NCBI GenBank assembly: GCA_021732525.1 | Contig: JAKFUU010000050.1 | Coordinates: forward strand, 21,636 to 85,635 | Source of the DNA: Sphingomonadaceae bacterium | GTDB taxonomy: Bacteria > Pseudomonadota > Alphaproteobacteria > Sphingomonadales > Sphingomonadaceae | Length of the DNA stretch: 64,000 bases | Direction of reading: 5' to 3' | Part shown: positions 25,895-34,902 of the stretch, piece by piece | Numbering within the stretch: position 1 is the stretch's first letter | Layout: each line of letters opens with the position of its first letter | Position numbers and translations under genes: made by a program | The notes under the pieces: generated by a model | Database searches by the model: none | The model's input: only the letters and a program-made list of their open reading frames with translations | What the model was told of the DNA's origin: nothing

Positions 25895-27235
25895 TTACCG
25901 GAAAGCAGAAATGGTGCCGCTGTCATCCAGAATGTAAAGCATACCGCCAGCAACGACTGGTGAAACCGAAACCGGGTTTTTCACGTCAAAAATTAAATTG
26001 GCGGATCCTTCGGCGGTTCCAATCGACCACACTTCACCTTCGCCGTTGGCGACGATCAACCGCCCGCCCGCCAATACCGGACCGCGCCATGTGATTGCAC
26101 CCACTTTTTTGGACTCTTTCTTGAACCGTTGCAATTGCGACACCCACCGTATTTTCCCGCTTGCCCGCTGGACACACAGCAGCTTGGCATCGCTGGTCAA
26201 CGCGAATACCCATTCGCCCGATACGATTGGCGTGGTGATGCCCGCGATGCTAATTTCCCAGATACGCTGCCCGGTTACCAGTTGGTATGACGCCATCCGC
26301 CCCCCTTGGCCCAGCGCAAAGACCCGCCCGCGATCATCAATCACGGGATCGGCGTCAATGTCGGTTAGCGTCGAAACCGATGTGGAAAATGACGTGCGCG
26401 ATAGCGAATCATTCCATAGGCTACGGCCATTTTCATACCGGTAAGCAGCCAGCTCTCCAGTGGAATAGCCAGCAATTACCGTGCCTTGCGCTGCGGCAGG
26501 CGCGGCCACGCCAAAGATGCCGGAAACCCCAACCGGGCCCGATTCATTCCATTCATTCTGACCATCGGCCGCACGCAGCGCGTAAATTTGATTATCCTGC
26601 GTCATCACATAGACATTGCCGTTGGAAATGGTGGGCGCACCGCGCAGCGGCCCCGCAGGGCGTTTTTTCCAGACCATTTGGCCGCTATCGGCCTTCAACG
26701 CGCTCACATCGCCGACGCCATTTGTGGCGTAGACCATGTCGCCGTCGGCGCTAACCCCGCCGCCAAATGCGGATGGGCGGCCGTCTTTTGTGGTTTCAAT
26801 TTGGGTGCTCCAGATTTTTGCACCGGTTGCCGCGTCAAAGGCAGAAATCTTGCCTTCGGTATCAACCACAAACAGCTTGCCATTCAATATTACCGGCGCC
26901 GAGCCGAGCCGGGCGCGATTGGAAGCGCCCACAACCGATGCGGTCCAAACGCGCTGCAATGTTTGCCCCAAGGCCAGATGGCCGATCGATTTTGCGGCGT
27001 TGCCGCTTGATTGCGGCCAGTTTGGATTGCTGGATTCGGGCGGCAAAATCACCGATAAATTCTCCAGCGCTGGATCGGCGATCGTGTCAATCGACGTGTT
27101 CATAATATCGATACGATTGCCGATCGTCGGCGTTACTTTTTTGCCGCCGCCGCCGCCGAAAAGCCCTCCACCTGCGCAACCCGCAACCAAAGACAATGCG
27201 GCCAAAGATACCAGAAATTTTGATACTGCTTTCAC
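25895..27235 (-). CDS. bamB: Outer-membrane protein assembly factor BamB
   Basis: A lipoprotein subunit of the BAM complex, which folds beta-barrel proteins into the outer membrane. The 446 residues have a lipobox (LVAGCAGG, cysteine about 20) and an eight-bladed propeller of PQQ-like repeats with recurring DA-xTG-x-IW and ALxxxDG motifs. The start is GTG 27235, placed directly after the TAA of the TPR gene (TAAGTG); AAAGGCGAG in the end of that gene is the ribosome site. Der follows downstream. Confidence 0.92.
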   Translation of the reverse strand: MKAVSKFLVSLAALSLVAGCAGGGLFGGGGGKKVTPTIGNRIDIMNTSIDTIADPALENLSVILPPESSNPNWPQSSGNAAKSIGHLALGQTLQRVWTASVVGASNRARLGSAPVILNGKLFVVDTEGKISAFDAATGAKIWSTQIETTKDGRPSAFGGGVSADGDMVYATNGVGDVSALKADSGQMVWKKRPAGPLRGAPTISNGNVYVMTQDNQIYALRAADGQNEWNESGPVGVSGIFGVAAPAAAQGTVIAGYSTGELAAYRYENGRSLWNDSLSRTSFSTSVSTLTDIDADPVIDDRGRVFALGQGGRMASYQLVTGQRIWEISIAGITTPIVSGEWVFALTSDAKLLCVQRASGKIRWVSQLQRFKKESKKVGAITWRGPVLAGGRLIVANGEGEVWSIGTAEGSANLIFDVKNPVSVSPVVAGGMLYILDDSGTISAFR

Positions 27236-28000
27236 TTAATTCTCGCCTTTCGATTGCGCGTTTCTATCGCTCTCTGACCGCTTTTTGGTGTCATTTTGCT
27301 GAACAGCATCGATACCAAGCGCGCCCGCCATTTGCCCCGCCCTTGACCGCAAGTTTGGCGGCAAATCCTCCTGCTGCGCAATTTTGGCAAAAATAGGGCC
27401 GGCAAGATTGTCCTTGCCCATTTTAAGATAGGATAGCGCGGTCATCTCGCCCGCGGTGCCAAACCATGGATTGCCTGGAACGGCAAGCGGTTTCAATCGG
27501 TCAACCACCGTTTGCGGCTTGAGGCTGTCAAATTCCAACATCGTCTGACGCATGAGCGCTAGATCGCGAAAGGGTTGCGGCAGGCTGGCGTCTTTGGCGA
27601 TTTTGGCGAAGGCAGCCGTTGCTGCGCGCTTGTCCGATTTTCCTGCTTCAATATTGGCCAATGCCAATGCGGAAACGGCCCGGTATCCTGGCTGCTTCGC
27701 TTTGGTCAATGCTGTCAAGGTGACCCGCGCCTGCGCTTCTTTACCCGCGTTCAGGTCATCCATCGCTTTGACATAATCTTCGCTAACCGCATCTGCAGCC
27801 TTTTGCTGTTGATTCTGATAAAAAATCCAACCACCAAAAGCGGCAAGACCAAGGATGAGCAATCCGAGCAGCCAGCGGCCATATCGTTTCCAAAAATTTT
27901 GCAGGTCGCTTGAGCGCACGGCATCGTTCACCTCGCGCAAAAAAGCTTCGCTGGTGCCGGCGTGCTTATCGCCGGCGGGTTTGGTTGGTGTTAAAGCCAA
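27236..28000 (-). CDS. YfgM-like TPR protein with one membrane anchor
   Basis: The 254 residues have a cytoplasmic N-terminus, one transmembrane helix (about 42-61) and a periplasmic TPR-like helical repeat region ending near residue 225, then a lysine/serine-rich tail. The layout and its place directly before bamB and der match YfgM, which works with the periplasmic chaperone PpiD at the Sec translocon in enterobacteria. Its stop codon abuts the bamB start, so the two are probably coupled. Confidence 0.8.
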   Translation of the reverse strand: MALTPTKPAGDKHAGTSEAFLREVNDAVRSSDLQNFWKRYGRWLLGLLILGLAAFGGWIFYQNQQQKAADAVSEDYVKAMDDLNAGKEAQARVTLTALTKAKQPGYRAVSALALANIEAGKSDKRAATAAFAKIAKDASLPQPFRDLALMRQTMLEFDSLKPQTVVDRLKPLAVPGNPWFGTAGEMTALSYLKMGKDNLAGPIFAKIAQQEDLPPNLRSRAGQMAGALGIDAVQQNDTKKRSESDRNAQSKGEN

Positions 28001-28033
28001 AAGGGCCTCCTTATGTAGAATTTACGGCGCTGC

Positions 28034-28092
28034 TTTAGCGGCACCGCTGCGCCGATGCCAGCCCTGTTTGCTGGAGCTTGACTGCCGCTAAA
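28034..28092. other. Inverted repeat between panB and the TPR gene
   Basis: Ten-base arms TTTAGCGGCA (28034-28043) and TGCCGCTAAA (28083-28092) surround 39 bp that contain further GC-rich pairing. It lies immediately after the panB stop on the minus strand and before the TPR-bamB-der group, so it may act as a terminator or attenuator; the T tract is only three to five bases. Confidence 0.45.
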
Positions 28093-28095
28093 AAT

Positions 28096-28968
28096 TCATT
28101 CCGCGGTGCTGCGGTAAATTTGTTCAAGACCAGGGAAACTGCGCCGGCGCACTTCATCGGCATATTGCTTCACCGCCGCTTCGACGCCAACCGCCATATT
28201 GCCAAATTTCTTCACAAATTTGGGCGTGCGCTCAAAAAGACCTAGCATATCTTCGGTCACCAGCACCTGCCCATCGCATAATGCCGATGCGCCGATCCCA
28301 ATCGTGGGGCAAGCAACTTTAGCGGTGATTTCAATGGCAATCGGTTCGAGCACGCCCTCAATCACCATGGCGAAGGCGCCCGCGTCGGCCACTGCGGCCG
28401 CATCTTCTACAATCGATGCCGCTTCTTCTTCGCTTTTGCCTCTTACGCCATATCCGCCCAGAATATTGATCGCTTGCGGGGTAAGGCCAACATGCGCCAT
28501 CACCGGAATCCCGCGTTTGGTGAGAAATTCGATTGTCGGGGCCAGCACCTTGCCGCCTTCCATCTTAACCGCCGCAGCGCCGGTTTCCTTTAGCAAATGC
28601 GCCGCATTTTTGAAGGCGAGTTCGGGGGATGATTCGTAACTGCCAAAGGGCATGTCAATAATAACGGCGGCATGGTAACTGCCGCGGACGACCGCCGCGC
28701 CGTGCGCCGCCATCATTTCCATGGTAACCGCAACCGTATGCGGCAGGCCATAAATCACCTGGCCCAGCGAATCGCCGACCAGCAGCATATCGCAATGCGG
28801 ATCGAGCAGTTGCGCCATCCGCACCGTGTATGCGGTGAGCATGACCAGCGGTTCGCCGCCCTTTTGCTGCCTTATGCGCGGCACGGTCAAACGCTTCATC
28901 GGCGACGGCGTCGGGTTCGCCCGGCTGGTGGATGTGTCGAAGGTGAGCGTTTTAGAGGTCGTAGACAT
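28096..28968 (-). CDS. panB: 3-methyl-2-oxobutanoate hydroxymethyltransferase
   Basis: Transfers a hydroxymethyl group from methylene-THF to alpha-ketoisovalerate, the first committed step of pantothenate and CoA synthesis. The 290 residues form the PanB barrel: [14 protein letters not shown], the metal-binding [42 protein letters not shown] and the IGIGAS loop. ATG 28968 is chosen; an in-frame ATG ten codons upstream is possible, and neither has a strong ribosome site. No panC neighbour is seen. Confidence 0.94.
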   Translation of the reverse strand: MSTTSKTLTFDTSTSRANPTPSPMKRLTVPRIRQQKGGEPLVMLTAYTVRMAQLLDPHCDMLLVGDSLGQVIYGLPHTVAVTMEMMAAHGAAVVRGSYHAAVIIDMPFGSYESSPELAFKNAAHLLKETGAAAVKMEGGKVLAPTIEFLTKRGIPVMAHVGLTPQAINILGGYGVRGKSEEEAASIVEDAAAVADAGAFAMVIEGVLEPIAIEITAKVACPTIGIGASALCDGQVLVTEDMLGLFERTPKFVKKFGNMAVGVEAAVKQYADEVRRRSFPGLEQIYRSTAE

Positions 28969-29093
28969 GGGACGGGACTTAGCGGTTAAATGGCTCATAC
29001 AAAAGCAGGAATGGAATGAATGTAATTTATATTTGACTTTATGTTAGACATATATAACATTAAGTACGAATTATATGACATTGGAGATTACAA

Positions 29094-29516
29094 ATGGCGT
29101 TTAACGAAAAATTGCACTGGGCATCATTCCTTGCTCTGATTGCGGCCTTTGGCTGGTATTTTTTATCCTATCCGTATCAGATTATCGATACGCCCGCGGG
29201 GGTCGCGGCGGTTGCGGGCATGCTGGTTCCGGTCACGATCATTATCGTCGTGGTGATGACAGCGACGGCGGTTTTTCTCGCCATCCGCAGCCCGAAAGAC
29301 GCGAATATGAAGGGCGATGAGCGCGAACGCAATTTCCATATCCGGGGTACGCATCTGGCCTATTATCCTCTGGTGATCGGCATGTGGGGCAATATGATTG
29401 CGATGTTTTACAGGCTGAGCGTCGCCGAGCATCTCAACTTGCTGATCGCAACCATTGTCGTCGCTGAACTTATCCGTGTTGGATCGCAGCTTTATTATTA
29501 CCGCCGGGGATATTGA
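29094..29516 (+). CDS. Small four-helix membrane protein paired with an XRE regulator
   Basis: The 140 residues contain about four hydrophobic segments (near 10-28, 38-62, 88-108 and 114-132) and a charged loop (SPKDANMKGDERERNFHIRG) in the middle. The function is unknown; similar DUF2178-like membrane proteins are often followed by a small XRE regulator, as here (3-bp gap). GGAG lies 8 bp before the ATG. Upstream DNA is very AT-rich with TTGACT at 29033 and TATAAC at 29053; the spacing is short for a standard promoter, and GTTA/TAAC arms there may be an operator. Confidence 0.7.
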   Translation: MAFNEKLHWASFLALIAAFGWYFLSYPYQIIDTPAGVAAVAGMLVPVTIIIVVVMTATAVFLAIRSPKDANMKGDERERNFHIRGTHLAYYPLVIGMWGNMIAMFYRLSVAEHLNLLIATIVVAELIRVGSQLYYYRRGY

Positions 29517-29519
29517 ACT

Positions 29520-29735
29520 ATGGCCAAGCTTCCCTTCAACAATGACATAAAGACGCTGCGTTTCCTGTCGGGTGAGATGACGCAGGGCGATTTGGGCGAC
29601 AAGGTGGGCGTGACCCGGCAAACCATTGCGGCGATTGAACAAGGCAAATATTCACCGTCGCTTGAGGTCGCCTTTCGCATCGCGCGGGTCTTTGGCAAAT
29701 CTGTTGATGCGATATTTCATTGGCAGGATGAATGA
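29520..29735 (+). CDS. Short XRE-family transcriptional regulator
   Basis: A 71-residue single helix-turn-helix protein: MTQGDLGDKVGVTRQTIAAIEQGKYSPSLEVAFRIARVF is the canonical XRE motif, of the YgzD/YozG type. Three bases separate it from the membrane-protein gene, so both are expected on one mRNA, with the regulator probably controlling its own promoter upstream of 29094. Confidence 0.88.
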   Translation: MAKLPFNNDIKTLRFLSGEMTQGDLGDKVGVTRQTIAAIEQGKYSPSLEVAFRIARVFGKSVDAIFHWQDE

Positions 29736-29799
29736 GCCGCCATAATAGCATGGCATTCGCGCGGTTTTTTGATAAGCCGCTGCTAAATGGGGGAGTTCG

Positions 29800-31032
29800 A
29801 TGGAAACCGCAGCAGCCAAAAATGCAAAATCGCTCTATTTTGTTGCCTTTATCGTTTTTATCGACATGTGCGGCATTGGTCTGATCATTCCGGTGATGCC
29901 CAAATTGATCGGCGGATTAACCGGCGAAGGTCTCGACCGTGTCGCCGAAATTGGCGGGCTGCTGATTTTTGCTTATTCCATCATGCAATTTTTATTCGCG
30001 CCGATTATCGGCTGGCTGAGCGACCGCTTCGGGCGCAGGCCGATTTTGCTTGGCACCTTGGCGATATTGGGGCTGGATTATATTTTGATGGCGCTCGCGC
30101 CAACGCTGGTCTGGCTGGTGGTCGGCCGGATTATTTCGGGGATTATGGGCGCGACTTTTGCGGCGGCCAATAGCTGCATTGCCGATACCGTCGAACCCAA
30201 GGAGCGCGGGCAAGCCTTTGGCCTGATGGGTGCGGCGGGGGCGGCGGGTTTTGTCATGGGGCCCGCGATTGGCGGCGTGCTGGCACAATTTGGCGACCGC
30301 GCCCCATTTTGGGCGGCGGCGTTTTTGGCGTTGACCGGCGTGACGGTTGGCCTATTTTTGCTGTCTGAGACATTACCGCCCGAAAAAAGACGTAAATTCA
30401 ACATCGCGCGCGCCAATCCGCTGGGCAATATTTTGCAAATGATGAAATCGCCGCTGGTGCTTGGTTTCCTGGGTGTCATTTTCACCATGCAACTGGCGGT
30501 GCAGGTTCAGCCCGCCGTCTGGTCTTATTATACGATATTGAAATTTGGCTGGTCGGAACTCACCATCGGTCTATCGGTGGCGCTTTATGGCCTGTTGATC
30601 GCGCTGGTCCAAGGTTTGGTGACGGGCAAAGCGATCCGAAAATATGGCGAGATTAAGGTCGGATTTTTTGGTTTGATCATGGCGGTGCCCGCTTATTTTC
30701 TGTTCGCCGTTGCCACGCAGGGCTGGATGATGTTTGCTGGCATGTTCATCGGCGTGGCGGCCAATATGGCATTCCCCGGCATGCAGGCGATGATGACGCG
30801 CGACATATCGGAGGATGCACAAGGCGAGCTGCAAGGTGCGATCGCCAGCGTGATCAGCATCACATCAATTATCGGGCCGTTGGTGATGGCCGGGTTATTC
30901 GGCGCTTTTTCCGATGATGAGGGTCTTTATTTCCCCGGTGTGCCTTTTATGCTGGCGGCGGTGCTGATCGCGATTGCTGTCGGACAGTTTGCTTATGCTG
31001 CGCGGCTTTCCCCGCGGCTTGGCAAGCCCTAG
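29800..31032 (+). CDS. Tet/TCR-type MFS drug exporter
   Basis: The 410 residues form twelve transmembrane helices. The opening DMCGIGLIIPVMPKLI and the loop 2-3 motif GWLSDRFGRRPILLG are diagnostic of the DHA1 TetA-like branch; motif C-like GAAGAAGFVMGPAIGG lies in helix 5, typical of proton-coupled drug antiporters. The substrate cannot be read from sequence and tetracycline resistance should not be assumed. The TAG stop is formed by the first bases of a palindromic element. Confidence 0.9.
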   Translation: METAAAKNAKSLYFVAFIVFIDMCGIGLIIPVMPKLIGGLTGEGLDRVAEIGGLLIFAYSIMQFLFAPIIGWLSDRFGRRPILLGTLAILGLDYILMALAPTLVWLVVGRIISGIMGATFAAANSCIADTVEPKERGQAFGLMGAAGAAGFVMGPAIGGVLAQFGDRAPFWAAAFLALTGVTVGLFLLSETLPPEKRRKFNIARANPLGNILQMMKSPLVLGFLGVIFTMQLAVQVQPAVWSYYTILKFGWSELTIGLSVALYGLLIALVQGLVTGKAIRKYGEIKVGFFGLIMAVPAYFLFAVATQGWMMFAGMFIGVAANMAFPGMQAMMTRDISEDAQGELQGAIASVISITSIIGPLVMAGLFGAFSDDEGLYFPGVPFMLAAVLIAIAVGQFAYAARLSPRLGKP

Positions 31033-31133
31033 AGCGCGCTGCGTGAAATCTGAATCACACGGCCCGCTCTATCTGTTTGTTGTCGCATCGGTTGATGCGA
31101 AAAACCGGTGCCACTTTTTCGCGCGATGCTCTA
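31030..31133. repeat. TAGAGC...GCTCTA mobile palindromic element, copy 1 of a 104-105 bp family
   Basis: The 104-bp element starts TAGAGCGCGCTGCGTGAAATC and ends CGCGCGATGCTCTA, with an internal AAAAACCGGT and paired GCATCG-TTGATGC. A near-identical copy lies at 53481-53585 in the GTA cluster. The size, terminal inverted repeats and lack of coding capacity are those of a MITE/REP element. Confidence 0.88.
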
Positions 31134-31136
31134 ATG

Positions 31137-31931
31137 TTAAGATGGCCTTTTGAATTTGAACATGAAACGGTTGGTTTCGCCGCGGATTTCGGGATCAAAC
31201 ACATTTTTGCTAATGTCGTCGCCTGGTTTCGCCAATAAATTGCTTTCGGCTTCCAGGACGAAACCGGCGCGGGCAAAATCGGCTTTGACGGTCACCGGGT
31301 CAATCCGGTGGGTGGCATCGACAATCGCCCTTGTGTCACCGGCGGGACCGACATGGTCGACAACCGCGACGATACCGCCCGGCTTCATCGCCTTATACAG
31401 CTTCGCCAAAAATACATCCGGGTCCGCCCGGACCATCCCAAATTGCGCATTTTCAAAATAGACATCGTGATAAACCAAATGCATCATCATAAAATCAAAG
31501 CTGCTATCGGTGGCGGAAAAATCGCTGGTGCCTTTTAGCTGCAAAAAGATATTGTCGGGCCGAGCGGTCAAATCAGCCCAGTTTTTCAAGGCTGCTTCAT
31601 TTTGTACAAATGTCGGCGGATTAAAGGCAATAACCCGGCCAGCCGGCCCCACGATGCCGGCCATTATCTTGGCATAATAGCCGCCGCCAGCCAGATATTC
31701 GCCGGCGACATCACCCGCTTTCAAACCAAAGAAGGCAAGCACTTCGGACGGGCGGCGCAAGCCATCGAGCTTCTGTTCAAATATTGTGCGGGCCTCTGCG
31801 CTGGTTTCGGGCTGCGGTGCCGCCGCTGGCGATGGATTAACCTGCCCTTTCGCCGGCGTGGCCGTAAAAGTCGCCAAGCTGGTTGCTGCCAAAACAGCGG
31901 TCAATATCGTGTTTGATAGGCGAATGCTCAT
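31137..31931 (-). CDS. Exported class I methyltransferase-like protein
   Basis: The 264 residues begin with a signal peptide (ILTAVLAATSLATFTATPAKGQ) and then show a class I methyltransferase fold in which motif I is unusual (DVAGEYLAGGGYYAKIMAGIVG), followed by GRVIAFN, FDFMMMHLVYHDV and GGIVAVVDHVG. Periplasmic relatives occur widely in alphaproteobacteria; no substrate is known. ATG 31931 has GGGGGAG upstream; the open frame to 32090 adds no homology. The gene ends four bases from a repeat element. Confidence 0.8.
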   Translation of the reverse strand: MSIRLSNTILTAVLAATSLATFTATPAKGQVNPSPAAAPQPETSAEARTIFEQKLDGLRRPSEVLAFFGLKAGDVAGEYLAGGGYYAKIMAGIVGPAGRVIAFNPPTFVQNEAALKNWADLTARPDNIFLQLKGTSDFSATDSSFDFMMMHLVYHDVYFENAQFGMVRADPDVFLAKLYKAMKPGGIVAVVDHVGPAGDTRAIVDATHRIDPVTVKADFARAGFVLEAESNLLAKPGDDISKNVFDPEIRGETNRFMFKFKRPS

Positions 31932-32108
31932 CCCAAAACTCCCCCTTAAGTTTGGCGGACAGTTTGAGCGGCAAGGTCGCGTAAGACAAGGGGCTGCGCC
32001 GTCGTTGGCCGAATATCGCGTAACATTTGTCGAAGCGATCGCATAAGATTTGTTAAACATAAAAATTAGCAATCCATAAACCATTTTCAATTAGCTTTTT
32101 TCGCGATT

Positions 32109-32810
32109 ATGAAACCGCTAACGATCCTGCTATTACTTTTAGCGCTATTCCATACCACATCCGCGCGGGCGCTGAATGAGGGGTTGCAATGCGTGCCCTA
32201 TGCGCGGGCGTTAACGGGCATTGAGATTCGCGGCGATGCGCATAGCTGGTGGAACCAGGCCGAGGGCCGTTATGACCGCGGGCAGCAGCCAAAGGTCGGC
32301 GCGGTTATGTCGTTTCGGCCGCATGGCGCGATGCGGCTGGGTCATATTGCCGCTGTGCGTAAGATTATCGATAATCGCACGGTGCTCGTCAGCCATGCCA
32401 ACTGGTCTGCTGTTGACGGTCGGCGTGGCCATATTGAAGAAAATATCCGCGTCGTGGATGCATCGGCGGATAATGATTGGAGCATGGTGCAGGTTTGGTA
32501 TGCCCCAACCAACGCGTTGGGCACGACCCTGTGGCCGCTGAACGGATTTATTTATCCGGCCCAAAAGCGCAGCGATGCGGAGGCGCGGCTGGCTCTGGCG
32601 CAGATTGTTGGCGTTGATTCGGGGATCGCCGCAGCAAATGCTCCCCCCGGCGGCCCCCGGCGCGCGGATGTTGCCGCAGCCGCGCCGGATACCACATCCA
32701 AATCCGCCGCGTATCCGCCGCTGCCCCCCGCTTCGTTTCGGCTGTCGGGAAAAATACTTGCCGACATCAAGCGAGCAGCGGCCAAGGAAATGGGCGATGC
32801 GGCGCGCTGA
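32109..32810 (+). CDS. Exported CHAP-domain amidase/peptidase
   Basis: The 233 residues have a signal peptide (LTILLLLLALFHTTSARA) and a CHAP domain with the catalytic cysteine C28 in LQCVPYAR and a histidine at about 79 in LGHIAAV, then VSHANW. CHAP enzymes cut peptidoglycan stem peptides or cross-bridges. The C-terminal 80 residues are alanine/proline-rich and of low complexity. It would act in the periplasm on the cell's own wall; no lysis or secretion partner is adjacent. Confidence 0.85.
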   Translation: MKPLTILLLLLALFHTTSARALNEGLQCVPYARALTGIEIRGDAHSWWNQAEGRYDRGQQPKVGAVMSFRPHGAMRLGHIAAVRKIIDNRTVLVSHANWSAVDGRRGHIEENIRVVDASADNDWSMVQVWYAPTNALGTTLWPLNGFIYPAQKRSDAEARLALAQIVGVDSGIAAANAPPGGPRRADVAAAAPDTTSKSAAYPPLPPASFRLSGKILADIKRAAAKEMGDAAR

Positions 32811-32852
32811 CCGGAACAGGCCCTGCTCAAAAATCTGGTGCATCGGCGCGTA

Positions 32853-33824
32853 TTATTTGGGATCGGCGATAAAACAATCAAGGTCATTCGCCATTGTCAC
32901 TGCGCCTTTATAGCTTGATTTTATGGCGGTCATCACCGCCGGGCCATCGTCCAATGCGCGTTTCATATTATGGGTCAGCAGTAATTTTTTTGGATTGATC
33001 GCGGCGGCTGCCTCGCCGATGGCGGTGCCGTCGCGGTGCAGCCCGCGCGGCTGCCCTGCGGCCATGCTGATAACATTATGCATCACCAGAATGTCGGGCT
33101 TGCTGTCTTTTAAGGCGGCCACAAAATCGTCGCTCATAAAGCTTTGATCGCCCGAGAAAACGATCATTTGGCCCTGATACCGCAAGATATAAGAAAGCGC
33201 AGGAACCGGGCCATGGTGGACCGCGATCGCATCAATCTCAATGCCCTTATCACGCAGCACCGGTTGCAACCCCCGCTTCTTAACGTCGATTGCGGAAATT
33301 TGCAGCACCGGCTTTTCTTCGCTGCCGTCCACAAAACCCTTCAGATAAGGGAGCGCGCCATTTGCGCCAACCAGCCGATCGCGCAATTCGGCAGGACCAG
33401 CGAAGTTTGCATCACCTTTTGGCCCAATCAGCATGAGCGCCCGGCCACGCTGCGCAAAACTGCCGCTGTTGAACAGGCCGGGGAGGCCGCCGACATGATC
33501 GCCATGCGCATGGGTTAGCAATATCGCATCGAGATCGTTAAAATCCGCCTTGGCCTCACCATAGCGCAGGAACAGCCCCGGTCCGGCATCAATCAAAAAA
33601 CGCGCCTTGCCATCTATCCAAACAAGATTGCTCGATCCGGCGCGATTGCCTTCCGCGATCGGCCCGCCGGTTCCCAGCGTTTGCAAAACCAATCCCTGCT
33701 GAGCGCAATATCGCGTTTGCGTTGTGGGTTGTTGCGGCACACCATTTGCGGCGCCGCTGCAACCGATCAGCAAGGGCAGCGGCAAGAGCGGCAATAGATA
33801 TTTGGCAGATAATCTTTGGGACAT
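32853..33824 (-). CDS. MBL-fold metallo-hydrolase lipoprotein
   Basis: The 323 residues start with a lipoprotein signal (lipobox LLIGCSGA, cysteine about 22) and contain the metallo-beta-lactamase signature LTHAHGDHVGGLPGLF, a later metal histidine in AVHHGPVPALSY, FSGDQSF, and LLLTHNMKRA. The layout is close to the RNase Z-like/arylsulfatase-type MBL branch, here exported. The substrate is unknown. ATG 33824 fits the signal peptide; upstream frame to 33965 overlaps the preceding gene. It is the last of four minus-strand genes. Confidence 0.85.
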   Translation of the reverse strand: MSQRLSAKYLLPLLPLPLLIGCSGAANGVPQQPTTQTRYCAQQGLVLQTLGTGGPIAEGNRAGSSNLVWIDGKARFLIDAGPGLFLRYGEAKADFNDLDAILLTHAHGDHVGGLPGLFNSGSFAQRGRALMLIGPKGDANFAGPAELRDRLVGANGALPYLKGFVDGSEEKPVLQISAIDVKKRGLQPVLRDKGIEIDAIAVHHGPVPALSYILRYQGQMIVFSGDQSFMSDDFVAALKDSKPDILVMHNVISMAAGQPRGLHRDGTAIGEAAAAINPKKLLLTHNMKRALDDGPAVMTAIKSSYKGAVTMANDLDCFIADPK

Positions 33825-33889
33825 CGGAACAAACTCCACGGGATATCGCTTATTGTAACAGCTTGACGGCTGCTTCACCAGCATCGCCG

Positions 33890-34813
33890 TTACTTTACCG
33901 CACCCTTTGCCAAAAGCCGCGGGAGCAGCAGGATCGCCGCCAATATCGGCCAGCGTTTTTGCCATGCGCTCAAGGTAATTTGGGTGCCCGCATGGCGGTT
34001 GATTTTCCAGGCGAGATATTCAATGCCGCCCGCATAAGTAAAAGCGGCCTTGATCAACCGGGCTATGGTAAGAAATTTGCCATTTCTTCGCAATTTTGGC
34101 CAGCGTTGTTTTTCGCGGGCGGCGCGCCTTTCTGGATCGGCCAACAGATATATTTTGTCGCCGCGCATTTCGTTGGGAATGGCCGTGTGATGCAATGCAG
34201 CCTGACCAAAGCGCGCATAACGTTCGCGGTCATGCTCGATCACCAAGGACGGCCGGTCTTTGCGTTCGGCGCGCAGTTCGGCGCCATAGGTTAAGGCATA
34301 TCCCGATTGCCAAAGATCGAATATATCGCCTTCGCGTTCCATATGCGACAGCGCGGCATTGAGCAAAGCGGGGGCGGCCCCCGATACCGACAATATGGCT
34401 TTTTTTTGCGCTGCATCATCTGCGCACCACACCAGCCGCGAGGGTTGGGAAAAGCGCGCCCATACCGAAACCGACGCCGCCGATGTGCGGTTAAGCGCAT
34501 GAAAATCACGTTCGTCGAGAATAGCAACCTTGGCGATCAATCCGCCAAATTGGAACGGAAAAACATTGGGCGGCAGCCGCCGGTTCCATTTCGCCATCCA
34601 TCGTTTGCGATAGGCCGCCGCATAATCCGACACGATCAGGTAGAAATCGAGCATTTCGCCGTCCAACCGTTCGCTACGCAGGCAGGATCCGTAAAACAGC
34701 ACGGCGCGCGCGGCATTGGGATAGGCCGCCGCAATATGCGCCGCAAATTCGGCAATTTCCGGTTTAACGGGAACCATCAATTCTTGGGCGACAAGCTGTT
34801 GCAAAGATAGCAT
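33890..34813 (-). CDS. Nucleotidyltransferase-fold protein, possibly Tam41-like CDP-diacylglycerol synthase
   Basis: The 307 residues carry a nucleotidyltransferase-like pattern near the N-terminus: AVLFYGSCLRS followed 14 residues on by LDFYLIVSDY, then GLIAKVAILDERDFHAL and FSQPSRLVW. This order (GS, D-x-x-x-V-D, K-x-x-V-I-x, then the R-L/x-P segment) recalls Tam41/Mmp37, which makes CDP-diacylglycerol. The upstream neighbour is a lipid kinase that could supply phosphatidate. The family assignment is from memory of motifs and is tentative; otherwise it is a conserved protein of unknown role. Confidence 0.5.
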   Translation of the reverse strand: MLSLQQLVAQELMVPVKPEIAEFAAHIAAAYPNAARAVLFYGSCLRSERLDGEMLDFYLIVSDYAAAYRKRWMAKWNRRLPPNVFPFQFGGLIAKVAILDERDFHALNRTSAASVSVWARFSQPSRLVWCADDAAQKKAILSVSGAAPALLNAALSHMEREGDIFDLWQSGYALTYGAELRAERKDRPSLVIEHDRERYARFGQAALHHTAIPNEMRGDKIYLLADPERRAAREKQRWPKLRRNGKFLTIARLIKAAFTYAGGIEYLAWKINRHAGTQITLSAWQKRWPILAAILLLPRLLAKGAVK

Positions 34814-34902
34814 GCCAGCGCGCTTAGACGCAGTTTGTTTTTGATGGAATTAAAAATTGGGCTTTGACCGCTGCGCGCCGTTTTTTGGATCGGATTGCTG
34901 TT

